64,000 nt of DNA, from contig NZ_JAPFBW010000028.1 in NCBI RefSeq assembly GCF_026153205.1, positions 1-64,000 on the forward strand. Reading direction: 5' to 3'. Source of the DNA: Aquabacterium sp. A7-Y. Lineage in GTDB: Bacteria; Pseudomonadota; Gammaproteobacteria; Burkholderiales; Burkholderiaceae_C. The notes below the pieces were generated by a model. The model saw nothing but the letters and a program-made list of their open reading frames with translations, ran no database searches and was not told where the DNA came from. Both the position numbers and the translations under genes were made by a program. Positions 35,067 to 43,377 of the stretch are shown here, in pieces (the stretch's first letter is position 1; every line of letters begins with the position of its first letter).

Positions 35067-36611
35067 TCAGCGCCACTCGGGCGACTGCAGCGCCGGGTCC
35101 CGCGACAGCCCGAACAGGGACTGCAGCTTCTGGCCGATGCTGCCCGGGCTGGCCAGCGGCGCACCGCCGCAGCTGCCGTTGGCCGGCTTCAGGATGGACC
35201 ACAGCATCGCGCCGTCGCGCGGGTTGCGGTTGGGGTTGCTGGCCAGCACCGCGCCGCTGTAGCGCTCCACCGAGTAGGGCTGGTTGATGGCGGTGCCGTA
35301 CGAGTTCTTCAGGTTGCGCGAGCCTTCGCACTGCGCATCACCGTTGTTGACCACCAGCATGCCGCCGGCCCAGCCTTCGGGCGCCGGCTCGAAGCCGATC
35401 GAGACGATGGTGCGCGACGGCCAGAGCTTGCGGTACTCGTTGTAGGCCGTGACGCCGTCGTAGTTCTCGTAGCGCGCGTCGTAGGTCATGATGTTGACCA
35501 TGTCCAGCGACTTGGCAGCGTCCGGGAACTGCATCATCAGCTGGCGCTCGCGGCCGGCGCTGCCGCCCCAGAACGAGACCTTGCCGCTGCAGTCGGGGTG
35601 GGCGCTGGTGGCGGCCGTGCAGTCGGCGCCGGTCGACCAGGTCGCGGATGCCAGGATGCGCCCGCCGCCCGCCTTGTCGACCGCCTTGCGCATCGCCTTG
35701 ATGGCATTGGCATAACGCGGGACATTGGCATCCACCTCGTAGTCGACATCCAGCCCGTCGATGCCCATCTCGGTCATGAAACGCGCCAGCGCGTCGATCA
35801 CCGGGCCGCTGCCGCGCTGGCCGTCGGCCGCGAGCGCGTCCCAGTTGTGATAGGTCGCGCCGCCGACGGCGAGCAGGACCTTCATGTTGCGCTGGTGCAG
35901 CACGTCGATGGCGGCCTTGATGTCGCGCGGCGTGGCGGTGAAGTTGATGCCGGTGCCCGACCAGCTGTTGGCCGACAGCCCGGCCCACGAGAAGTTGGGG
36001 TCGCCGAAGGCCACCATCACGTGCGTGTAGGTGCCCGGGATGCGTGCGAACTTGCTGGCCTTGAAGATCTCGTTGGCGCTCTTGCCGGTCGAGTCGAACC
36101 AGGCGTCGCTCCAGCTCGGGTAGTAGCCTACGTAGACGCGCTTGTTCTGCGTGGCCTTGACGGCTTCGGGCAGGGTCAGCTGGTCGCCAGGTCCGGGCGC
36201 CGGAGGATTGGGCGCAGGCGGATTCGGGGCCGGAGGATTGGGCGCCGGAGGATTGGGCGCCGGGGGATTCGGTGCCGGGGGATTCGGCGCGGGCGGATTC
36301 GGCGCGGGCGGGTTCGGCGCCGGCGGCGAGCCGCCGCTGACCAGGCGCCACAGCGAGGGCGTGGCCTCAGGGTTCCAGCCCGTACCGGCCCAGGCGGTGT
36401 GACCCACCAGCGCGGCATATGTCCGGCCGTTGTAGCTCACCAGCTGGCCGACGGTGTAGGTGCCGCCCTCCTTCCAGGGCGTCGCGCCGGCCGCCTGGGC
36501 CAGCTGCATGCCGTCCAGCGAGGCGCCGGGGGCCTCCAGGGCCTGGGCCTGCACCTGGGCCCACAGGCTGGCGAGCGAGACCGTGATGGCTGTCATCCTA
36601 AGAGCATTCAT
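35067..36611 (-). CDS. GH18 chitinase with CBM5/12 module
   Basis: A 514-residue secreted enzyme. A signal peptide ends near AQVQA-QA. A CBM5/12 module (about 70-115, EGGTYTVGQLVSYNG and GHTAWAGTGWNP) is followed by a repeated NPPAP linker and a GH18 barrel. The DxxDxDxE motif reads DGLDVDYE, with catalytic Glu292. It hydrolyses chitin by the substrate-assisted route. AAGGA about 8 nt upstream supports the start. The CBM is closely similar to that of the GH5 protein and related to the one on the LPMO, so the same module has been shuffled among neighbours. Confidence 0.95.
   Translation of the reverse strand: MNALRMTAITVSLASLWAQVQAQALEAPGASLDGMQLAQAAGATPWKEGGTYTVGQLVSYNGRTYAALVGHTAWAGTGWNPEATPSLWRLVSGGSPPAPNPPAPNPPAPNPPAPNPPAPNPPAPNPPAPNPPAPNPPAPGPGDQLTLPEAVKATQNKRVYVGYYPSWSDAWFDSTGKSANEIFKASKFARIPGTYTHVMVAFGDPNFSWAGLSANSWSGTGINFTATPRDIKAAIDVLHQRNMKVLLAVGGATYHNWDALAADGQRGSGPVIDALARFMTEMGIDGLDVDYEVDANVPRYANAIKAMRKAVDKAGGGRILASATWSTGADCTAATSAHPDCSGKVSFWGGSAGRERQLMMQFPDAAKSLDMVNIMTYDARYENYDGVTAYNEYRKLWPSRTIVSIGFEPAPEGWAGGMLVVNNGDAQCEGSRNLKNSYGTAINQPYSVERYSGAVLASNPNRNPRDGAMLWSILKPANGSCGGAPLASPGSIGQKLQSLFGLSRDPALQSPEWR
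36196..36315 (-). repeat. 15-bp tandem repeat encoding NPPAP linker of chitinase
   Basis: Eight near-identical 15-bp units (GGCGCCGGAGGATTG type) encode the Pro/Asn-rich linker between the CBM and the GH18 domain. Confidence 0.9.
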
Positions 36612-36685
36612 GCACTTTTCCTTTGTGTTGTTGGTCGAGGAAAGTGGGGCGCGCAGCCCCGTGAAAGACGCGTCGAGGGGCTGCC

Positions 36686-38158
36686 TCACCACCCGACGGT
36701 GACGGTCAGCGACGACGGGTCGGGGTGTTCCTGGAGGCTGCTGTGGCCGCGCACGTCGTCGTAGCAGAACCCGTAGGCCAGGCCGTGCAGGCTGTGGTCG
36801 TGCCAGAACTTGGCGTAGTGGTTGGCGGGCGAGCGCGGGTAGTAGGCCGAGGCATCGCTCCAGCGCGAGGGGTCGACGTGCACCAGCAGGTGCCGGTTGA
36901 AGGCGGCCGTGATCTGGGCCTGCACCACCAGTTCCTGCGGATTGCCGGTGGCCAGGTTGCCGGAGCCTTCCAGGATGGCCTGGGTGGTGGGCCGGCCGCG
37001 AATGTAGAGGTTGGCGGGGCCACCGTCCTTGGAGAACACGAAGTCCTCGCCGATCACGCGGCCCCTGAAGGTGCCGGCCTCGGCGGTGAAGACCAGCTCG
37101 TTGTTGCGGTAGTGGTTCCAGACCTCGTCGACATAGGCGTCGAAGTAGTGGCCCTGCGGCTTGCCGTGGTTGAAGTGGGCCTTGGCCGGCGCCACGATAC
37201 GCCAGGGGCGCTGCACCAGGGGGCGGAACTCGGCCGGCACCTGCGCTTCGAAGTCCGCGAAGATCTTGGCGCGCGACTCGGTTTCGCCCAGCGTGCGGTC
37301 ATAGCCGTCCCGGCCGACCAGGCGGGTGCGCAGCGGGAAGCCGAACTGGTCCACCCGCGTGGTGTTGCCGTGGTAGCCGTACTGGTCGAGCGTGAACTCG
37401 ATCCACTCGAAGTGCACGTCCTGGTTGGGGTCGCTCGGGTTGCCGAGGTTGGGACCGGCGAAACCGAGCCGGCCGTCGGCCGCCTGGTTGATGCGGATGT
37501 ACATCGGCGAGCCCACGCTGATAAACATGCGGCCCGAATCGATGCGGGGCAGCGGCACGCCAGCGCTGTCGCTCAGCCGCGAAAAGTAGTTGGCGTAGTT
37601 TTGCCCGTTCTTGACCAGGCGGTTGGGGGCGTCGTTGTCGCCCAGCGCGGCGGGCACCAGCCGGCCGTTGCGGTCCACCCAGGACAGCGCGCGCGTCACC
37701 GGGTCATAGCCGATCACCGCCCACCACACCTGCTGGTCCGACCAGGCGCCGCCGGTGCCGTTGACCAGCTGCAGGCGCATCGCCCCCGTCGTGGGCGGCG
37801 GGGGCGCAGGGGGCGGCGAGCCGTTCCCGGCGCCCACCGTGGCGGTGTGGCGCGGCGAGTCGTAGGCCGGGGTGCCGTTGTTGTAGGTGAAGAAGTAGTG
37901 GAGGACCTGGCCGGTGCGTGCACCCAGGCGGTGCACGAAGCGACCACCCTCGGCCTGCATGCGCACGTTCTGCTGGACGCCGTGGTCGACCTGGTAATGC
38001 AGGTCAACCCAAGTGGTATTCAGAGTGGACTGGAACCAGATCAGAGCGGAATCGTTTCCACTTTCGACCCCCTGCTTGTAGTCGGCCGCGTGGACCGCTC
38101 CAAAGGGCCCCAGGAAGCCCAGCATCAGGGCAAGCAGCCAACATCTGAAACGCGTCAT
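36686..38158 (-). CDS. GH64 endo-beta-1,3-glucanase with N-terminal CBM56-like domain
   Basis: A 490-residue secreted protein with a signal peptide ending AVHA-AD. Residues 27-108 look like a CBM56-type beta-1,3-glucan-binding domain (WVDLHYQVDHGVQQNVRM). After a Pro-rich linker, the GH64 domain fills the rest; PMYIRINQAADGRLGFAGPN and HFEWIEFTLDQYGYHGNTTRVDQFG are typical, the latter holding acidic active-site residues. GH64 enzymes release laminaripentaose from beta-1,3-glucan and lyse fungal and yeast walls. GAGGAAG about 5 nt upstream supports the ATG. It lies 74 bp upstream of the chitinase gene and may share its transcript. Confidence 0.93.
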   Translation of the reverse strand: MTRFRCWLLALMLGFLGPFGAVHAADYKQGVESGNDSALIWFQSTLNTTWVDLHYQVDHGVQQNVRMQAEGGRFVHRLGARTGQVLHYFFTYNNGTPAYDSPRHTATVGAGNGSPPPAPPPPTTGAMRLQLVNGTGGAWSDQQVWWAVIGYDPVTRALSWVDRNGRLVPAALGDNDAPNRLVKNGQNYANYFSRLSDSAGVPLPRIDSGRMFISVGSPMYIRINQAADGRLGFAGPNLGNPSDPNQDVHFEWIEFTLDQYGYHGNTTRVDQFGFPLRTRLVGRDGYDRTLGETESRAKIFADFEAQVPAEFRPLVQRPWRIVAPAKAHFNHGKPQGHYFDAYVDEVWNHYRNNELVFTAEAGTFRGRVIGEDFVFSKDGGPANLYIRGRPTTQAILEGSGNLATGNPQELVVQAQITAAFNRHLLVHVDPSRWSDASAYYPRSPANHYAKFWHDHSLHGLAYGFCYDDVRGHSSLQEHPDPSSLTVTVGW

Positions 38159-38840
38159 TTCTTCCTCTACTCCGTTGAATATTTCATAAGTTCAACGGAT
38201 TCTGGTTCACAACAGAAGAAGCTGGCGTTGTACTTGCAACAGAAGTGAAGAAGCGGAGACGAAATGCGTCCTACCGGGAACCGCAACCCCTGCGGTTTTT
38301 TGGGTGCGATCACTGGTATTTGATTGGTATGTTATCAACGCGGAGCAATCTGAACGCTCGTTAAGGTTTTGTTTGCGAGCAGTTGCAAATCGGACACTCC
38401 CGGCGACGGGCGGGCACGCCCGGCGACCCGGCGGAAGCACCCGTTCGGGAAGGGGGAAATGGCGGTATCGCTGGACCTCAACCGGGCGCGCTGGAACGGT
38501 CCCGCGTCGAAGGCGTGAGAGGGTCTGAAAGCGACACCGCCTTGCAGCCCGTTTTCTTGCGGCGCACCAGCACCGCAGGAGGAGCGTCACCCGGGCGTCG
38601 CCGCGTCCTCTGCGAGGCGCGCCAGGACCGGGCATCGCCGCCTCCGGGCGGCCCCGTGTCGGGTCGGGAAAGGGATCCTCACCCAGTCACCCGCGGCTAC
38701 GTTGCTTACTGGTTCATCGGGCCATGCCGCTCGGGGCTCACTAACCTCGCCCGGACTCCGAGGGGCTGCGCGGGCCCGCTGCACGTCCTCAGGGGTTCAT
38801 GCACTTCTTATCGAATCACTTTGCCATGAAAGGATCTCGC
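38159..38840. other. Long AT-richer intergenic region between GH64 and LPMO genes
   Basis: A 682-bp region between divergent genes without convincing coding sequence. Bases 38159-38400 are clearly richer in A and T than the surroundings and probably hold the GH64 promoter. A terminator-like hairpin lies at 38279-38301. The rest (about 38400-38800) is GC-rich with no recognisable features; the LPMO promoter should be near its end. Confidence 0.6.
38279..38301 (+). terminator. Terminator-like hairpin with T tract, no gene upstream
   Basis: A 7-bp perfect stem (AACCGCA / TGCGGTT) with a 5-nt loop followed directly by T residues on the plus strand. No plus-strand gene ends here, so it may terminate a small RNA starting in 38159-38278 or be fortuitous. 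Confidence 0.5.
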
Positions 38841-40073
38841 ATGAGCCGCATCAGGAAGGCAGCCGTGCCGGTGGCGCACGCCACGGCGACGATGCTCACG
38901 CTGGCGCTCGCCGGCCAGAACGCGCTGGCGCACGGCGCTCCCGAGTACCCGGTCAGCCGGCAGTACAGCTGCTACAAGGACCGCAACCAGCCGGCCTGCC
39001 GGGCCGCCATCGCTGCAGGCGGCGAACAGGCCATCTACGACTGGAACGGCGTGCGCCAGGGCGACGCCAACGGCAACCACCAGACGGTGGTGCCCGACGG
39101 CACGCTGTGCGCCGGGGGCGCCGAGCTCTTCAAGGGCTTCGACCTGCCCCGGGCCGACTGGCGCGCCACCTCCTGGGCGCCCGGCGCTGACGGGCGTTAT
39201 GAATTCCGCTACCACGCGACCGCGCCGCACAGCACTCGCTACTTCCGCTTCTACCTGACCCGGCAGGGCTACAACCCGGCGGGACAGGCCCTGCGCTGGA
39301 GCGACCTGGAACTGGTGCACGAGGCGTCCGGGACGCAGACGCTGACCGGCGACAAACGGTATGTCGTGCGCCTGCCGCTGCCCGCGCGCACCGGCCGCCA
39401 CCTGCTCTACATGGTCTGGCAGCGCGCCGACAGCCCCGAGGCTTTCTACTCCTGCTCCGACGTCAGCTTCGGCGGCGACACCGGCGTGCCCCCGCCGACC
39501 CCGCTGCAACATCTCGGCGAGGTGGCGGCGCGACGCGACCTGCCAGTCAACGCGGTGGTGAAGCTGCGCGTCTTCGGCCCGGACGGCTCCGACCTCGAAT
39601 CCCACAGCCTGACGGTCACCAGCAGCCTGGGCCCGGCCGCCAAGTGGCTCAGCCAGCTGGCCCGCACCGTCAACGGCCGCTCGGCGCACGTCCGCGTGGG
39701 CGAGCTGAAGAACGGAGCGGTGGTGGTGACGGAGGCGACCACTCAGCAGGTCTATGCGCTCGACGCGGACAGCGGGGTGCGCTTCCAGCTTGACACGACG
39801 CTGCCCGGCAAACCGCCAGCGCCGCCGCCTCCCCCGCCTCCCCCGCCTCCCCCGCCTCCGCCCAACCCGGGCCCCAACCCGGGGCCGAACCCGCCGGCGC
39901 CCCCGCCCAACCCGGGCGCGAGCGCGTGGAGGGAAGGCGCCAGCTACACAGCCGGCCAGGTCGTGACCTACCAAGGCAAATCCTGGCGCTGCCTGCAGGC
40001 CCATACCGCGTGGGTGGGCGCCGGCTGGGCACCGGGCCCGGGCACCGTCAACGTGCTCTGGAAGCAGCTCTGA
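38841..40073 (+). CDS. AA10 lytic polysaccharide monooxygenase, GbpA-like, with C-terminal CBM5/12
   Basis: A 410-residue secreted copper enzyme. The signal peptide ends ALA, exposing the copper-ligand His of HGAPEYPVSR; the second histidine is in ATAPHSTRYFRFYL. The AA10 domain spans about 31-215. A GbpA-like middle domain (about 220-320) follows, then a poly-Pro linker and a CBM5/12 module (WREGASYTAGQVVTYQG, HTAWVGAGW). It cleaves crystalline chitin or cellulose oxidatively and so helps the chitinase encoded nearby. AAAGGA at 38829-38834 fits the ATG at 38841 better than the upstream ATG at 38826. Confidence 0.95.
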   Translation: MSRIRKAAVPVAHATATMLTLALAGQNALAHGAPEYPVSRQYSCYKDRNQPACRAAIAAGGEQAIYDWNGVRQGDANGNHQTVVPDGTLCAGGAELFKGFDLPRADWRATSWAPGADGRYEFRYHATAPHSTRYFRFYLTRQGYNPAGQALRWSDLELVHEASGTQTLTGDKRYVVRLPLPARTGRHLLYMVWQRADSPEAFYSCSDVSFGGDTGVPPPTPLQHLGEVAARRDLPVNAVVKLRVFGPDGSDLESHSLTVTSSLGPAAKWLSQLARTVNGRSAHVRVGELKNGAVVVTEATTQQVYALDADSGVRFQLDTTLPGKPPAPPPPPPPPPPPPPPNPGPNPGPNPPAPPPNPGASAWREGASYTAGQVVTYQGKSWRCLQAHTAWVGAGWAPGPGTVNVLWKQL

Positions 40074-40080
40074 GTGCTGC

Positions 40081-40106
40081 GGCGGCCCGTCGTGCGGCGG
40101 GCCGCC
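40081..40106 (+). terminator. GC-rich hairpin after LPMO gene
   Basis: A perfect 9-bp stem (GGCGGCCCG / CGGGCCGCC) with an 8-nt loop just after the LPMO stop codon; no T tract. A second hairpin at 40117-40133 spans the stop codon of the convergent gene. Confidence 0.45.
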
Positions 40107-40123
40107 CCTGCCTCTCGGGCGGC

Positions 40124-40720
40124 TCAGCCGCCCGGCTGACGCTGCTGCAGGTGCAGCGCCGCGTACTGCAGCAGCATGATGGTCTTGGCGTCGAGGATGG
40201 CGCCGGTTTCGATCATCTGCAGCGCCTCGACCAGCGACAGCTCCAGCACCTCGATGTCCTCGCCCTCCGCTTCGACGCCGCCGCCCTGCCCCACCTGCGC
40301 CTCGGCGCTGTAGGGGGCGACGAAAAAATGCAGCCTCTCGGTCACCGAACCGGGGCTCATGAAGGCTTCGAACACCTTGCGCACCGGGCCGATCCGGTAG
40401 CCGGTCTCCTCTTCAGCCTCGGCGCGTATGCGCTCCTCGGGGCTGGCGTCGTCCAGCAGGCCGGCGGCGGCTTCGATCATCAGATCGTCATGACCGTTGA
40501 CGAAGGCCGGAAAACGGAACTGCCGCGTCAGTACCACGGTGCCGCGGGCCGCGTCGTGCAGCAGGATGGTGGCGCCGTTGCCGCGGTCGTAGGTCTCGCG
40601 GCTCATGGCCTGCCAGCGCCCGTCGCGGCGGCGCCATTCGAAGCGGGTTTTCTTCAGCACGTACCAGTCGTCGGAGAGGACTTCGGTGTCGAGGATACGA
40701 ACGCGGTCGGCGACGCTCAT
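40124..40720 (-). CDS. NudK-like Nudix hydrolase (GDP-mannose / ADP-sugar pyrophosphatase)
   Basis: A 198-residue cytoplasmic Nudix protein. The Nudix helix (AAGLLDDASPEERIRAEAEEETGY, split by position about 95-117) and the segment AFMSPGSVTERLHFFVAPY align with E. coli NudK, which hydrolyses GDP-mannose. The Glu at position 7 of the NudK Nudix box is Ser here, while the metal-binding EEETG core is intact. A GGGAG ribosome site lies 5 nt before the ATG. It is divergent from a DeoR-type regulator. Sugar-nucleotide turnover is the likely role. Confidence 0.85.
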   Translation of the reverse strand: MSVADRVRILDTEVLSDDWYVLKKTRFEWRRRDGRWQAMSRETYDRGNGATILLHDAARGTVVLTRQFRFPAFVNGHDDLMIEAAAGLLDDASPEERIRAEAEEETGYRIGPVRKVFEAFMSPGSVTERLHFFVAPYSAEAQVGQGGGVEAEGEDIEVLELSLVEALQMIETGAILDAKTIMLLQYAALHLQQRQPGG

Positions 40721-40833
40721 GCAGGCTCCCAGGGTGGCTAGAGGAGCTCCGAGTCTGAAGGCGAACTCGTGCAGCGTCAAGCATATTCATTCAATTTCGT
40801 GCAAACATCGGCAGTCTCGGGCATACTGCCACC

Positions 40834-41622
40834 ATGCTGACCGAACAACGCAAGCAACACATCCTCGCGGTGCTGCGCCGCGACGGCCGAGTGCTGGCCA
40901 AGGCCCTGGGCCAGGAACTCGGCGTTTCCGAAGACACGATACGCCGAGACCTGCGCGAACTCGCGCGCACCGGCCAGTTGCAGCGGGTCCATGGCGGCGC
41001 CCTGCCCGCCTCGCCGGCGACCGCGACGCTGGCCGTGCGCGAGGGCCTGCAAGTGGAAGAAAAGCGGGCGCTCGGCCGTGCCGGGGCGCGATTGATCCAG
41101 CCGGGGCAGCTGGTGTTCGTCGATGGCGGCACAACGACGCTGCAGCTGGTGCGCCACCTGCCGGAGCACTTGAAGGCCACCATCGTGACCCACAGCCCGC
41201 TCATCGCGGCAGAGCTGGGAGCGCACCCGAACGTCGAGGTGGTGCTGATCGGCGGCCGTCTGTTCAAGCACTCGATGGTGAGCGTCGGTTCGGCTGCGGT
41301 GGAGGCGATCTCGCGCATCCGCGCCGACCTCTACCTGATGGGCGTGACCGGCCTGCATGCCGAAACCGGACTGAGCACGGGCGACCTCGAAGAGGCCTAT
41401 ATCAAGCGCGCGCTGCTGGCGCAGGCGGCCGAGACCGTCGTGCTGGCCTCCAGCGACAAGCTCGGCGTGGCCTCGGCCTACTCGATCGCGCCGGCCACGG
41501 CGGCCACCGTCATCCTCGCCACTCGACAAGCCGATCCCGCGGCCCTGGCCCCGTTTCGCCGGCTGAAGATCGCGGTGCAGTTGGCCGACCAGGGCTTGAC
41601 CTCAGCAACCGGCGGGCTCTAG
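40834..41622 (+). CDS. DeoR/GlpR family transcriptional regulator
   Basis: A 262-residue regulator. The N-terminal HTH (about 3-57, LGVSEDTIRRDLRELARTGQL then RVHGGAL) and the DeoR sensor domain (VFVDGGTTTLQLVRHLP, HSPLIAAEL, VGSAAVE) are typical. DeoR proteins usually repress sugar-phosphate genes and respond to a phosphorylated sugar. It shares a 113-bp region with the divergent nudK-like gene, the most likely target besides itself. That region has an AT-rich core around 40780-40810 where a promoter or operator may lie. Confidence 0.9.
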   Translation: MLTEQRKQHILAVLRRDGRVLAKALGQELGVSEDTIRRDLRELARTGQLQRVHGGALPASPATATLAVREGLQVEEKRALGRAGARLIQPGQLVFVDGGTTTLQLVRHLPEHLKATIVTHSPLIAAELGAHPNVEVVLIGGRLFKHSMVSVGSAAVEAISRIRADLYLMGVTGLHAETGLSTGDLEEAYIKRALLAQAAETVVLASSDKLGVASAYSIAPATAATVILATRQADPAALAPFRRLKIAVQLADQGLTSATGGL

Positions 41623-41646
41623 TATGACGCGCGGTCTAATTCATTT

Positions 41647-41929
41647 GTGCCGGAGATGGCCCAGCACCACGGGCAGGTGCACGGCGGGCTGGTCGGCTAC
41701 CTGACCGACACCGCGTGTGCATGGGCGGCGGCGTCAGTCGCCGGCGATGTCGTGACGTCGGAGTACAAGCTCAACCTGCTGGCGGGGGCGCGCGGCGAAC
41801 GACTGCGCCACCGGGCAGGTAATCAAGGCCGGGTCTCGCCAGGTGGTGGCGCGCGCCGACGTCTATGCCGGCGCCCCGGGCGCCGAGAAGATGGTGGCCA
41901 CGGCGCTCGCGACCATCGCTCGCGTCTAG
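41647..41929 (+). pseudogene. PaaI-type hotdog thioesterase remnant, frameshifted and 5' truncated
   Basis: The first part reads MAQHHGQVHGGLVGYLTDTACAWAA and VTSEYKLNLLAGARGERLR, the core of PaaI-like thioesterases with the HGG motif. Near 41806-41812 a one-base deletion shifts the frame. The expected continuation (ATGQVIKAGSRQVVARADVY, then a proper C-terminus and TAG at 41927-41929) is found in the next frame. The N-terminal 30 or so residues usual for the family are also missing. It starts 24 bp after the DeoR-type gene. Confidence 0.8.
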
Positions 41930-41952
41930 CGTCGGGCGTCTGGCCGGGCGGC

Positions 41953-42543
41953 TCACGCAGTGGTGCGAGGCGCCACCGCCTCCATCAGCCGGGCCATCTC
42001 GTCTGCGGCGTTTTCGATCGGCGCGCGCGAGGCCAGCACCCGCGCCTGCACCAGCGCGCCCTCGAGCGCCGAGATCGCCAACTGGGCAATCCGTCCAGCG
42101 CGCGCCGGCTCAGCACCGTGAGCCAGCAGCTCTTGCTCAAACACCTCCGCCCAGGCGGCCAGGGCCTGCCGGCCACTGGCCGCGACCTCGGGCACATCGG
42201 CCGCCAGTTCGAGCAGCGTGGTCGTGACCGGACAGCCGTCGCGGAAGCGCGACACCTCCATCCAGTCGCCCAGCAGCTGGGCATAGGCCCGCATCAAGTC
42301 GGCTGGATGCGCATGCTCGCGCCTCAAGCTCAGCAGGCTGAGGCGGACCTGCTCGCCCGCGAAGCGCACCGCGGCGGCGGCGATCTCGACCTTGCCGCGC
42401 GGGAAGTAGTGGTACAGCGAGCCGCGCGGCGCGCCGCTGTGCCTCAGGATGTCCTGAATGCCCGTGGCGTTGTAGCCGCGACGCCGGAACAGGTGCGCGG
42501 CAGAAGCCACCAGGGCCTCACGGTGCTTGGGGACGGCTGACAT
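41953..42543 (-). CDS. TetR family transcriptional regulator (LmrA/YxaF-like)
   Basis: A 196-residue repressor. The N-terminal HTH (about 6-52, AAHLFRRRGYNATGIQDILRHSGAPRGSLYHYF, best read in two parts) is a clear TetR domain. The C-terminal part (RDGCPVTTTLLELAADVP) matches the LmrA/YxaF subgroup, which controls efflux or quinone-related genes. It converges on the thioesterase remnant. No intact divergent target is present on its 5' side, so its regulon lies elsewhere or was lost with the remnant. Confidence 0.88.
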   Translation of the reverse strand: MSAVPKHREALVASAAHLFRRRGYNATGIQDILRHSGAPRGSLYHYFPRGKVEIAAAAVRFAGEQVRLSLLSLRREHAHPADLMRAYAQLLGDWMEVSRFRDGCPVTTTLLELAADVPEVAASGRQALAAWAEVFEQELLAHGAEPARAGRIAQLAISALEGALVQARVLASRAPIENAADEMARLMEAVAPRTTA

Positions 42544-42680
42544 GGCATGGGCAGGAAAGCGCTTCGCCGCGAGTCTACCGAAGCGCCAGCACGCTGAGCG
42601 GACCGACTTGCTGCAGAAGTGAAGCATGCCGGCGTGCAACAACAGCCCGGCGGGCGTTCCTCGCTGAAGGCCCCGGGGGG

Positions 42681-43157
42681 TCAATGCGCCAGCAACGGCG
42701 ATGCACCGGGCTGCTGCATATCGGTATCACTGCCCGATGTCGCCGCAGGCGGCGTGACCGATCGCAGCAGTTGTTGCAGCGTCGCCAGGTCGACCGGCTT
42801 CGGCAGGTGGTGGTGAAAGCCGGCCCGCTGCGCCTCGCGGCGGTCGGTCTCGGAGCAGAACGCGGTCATCGCGATCAGCAGCGGTGGCCGGTCGCCGCGG
42901 CGACCCAGCTCGCGGGCCACCTCGTAGCCGCTCAACTGCGGCAGTCCGATGTCGAGCAGCATCACGGTGGGTCGCAGTTCGCTGGCCGCCTCCAGACCTT
43001 CACGGCCGTCGTAGGCCACGCGCACGACATAACCACCCATGCTCAACAGCAGGGCGAGACTTTCAGCGGAGTCGCGGTTGTCATCGACGACGAGCACGCT
43101 GACGGGCGCGTCCGGCGGGACTTCGGGAAAAGGCGGGGAGGACTGGGACGGGTTCAT
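42681..43157 (-). CDS. Single-domain response regulator receiver protein
   Basis: A 158-residue protein consisting of a receiver domain (about 20-140) with short tails. The acidic pocket DDN, phospho-acceptor Asp (MLLDIGLP) and Lys (LPKPVD) are all present, so phosphorylation is expected. No output domain follows. Such proteins shuttle phosphate or control a partner by binding, and often belong with hybrid kinases; the kinase is not adjacent. The ATG at 43157 has no strong ribosome site. Confidence 0.85.
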   Translation of the reverse strand: MNPSQSSPPFPEVPPDAPVSVLVVDDNRDSAESLALLLSMGGYVVRVAYDGREGLEAASELRPTVMLLDIGLPQLSGYEVARELGRRGDRPPLLIAMTAFCSETDRREAQRAGFHHHLPKPVDLATLQQLLRSVTPPAATSGSDTDMQQPGASPLLAH

Positions 43158-43377
43158 GGCACTTGCGGTATGGCTGATTCTCGCAAGTAACGTGCCTGTT
43201 TGCGCGGCTCGCCCGTCGTGCAGGGGCGACCGCCTGGCGCCTCGTCCTGTCCCGGCGCTCCTCCTGGACCATATGCCGCCCCCCCACATCCGGGGTAAGC
43301 CTTACGGGAAGGGAATGTAGAAGTTGCGGGCGAAAAACGCGGCCGCCGACGCCGCCACTTGGGGCCGTCTCCTGGCC

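Noticed and set aside
33288-36764. A 3.5-kb plus-strand frame across GH5 and GH18
   Set aside because: Antisense shadow, including translated linker repeats; no domains.
38207-38829. Open frames on both strands in the GH64-LPMO spacer
   Set aside because: They begin within the GH64 leader or lack ribosome sites, show no domain or export signal, and overlap each other.
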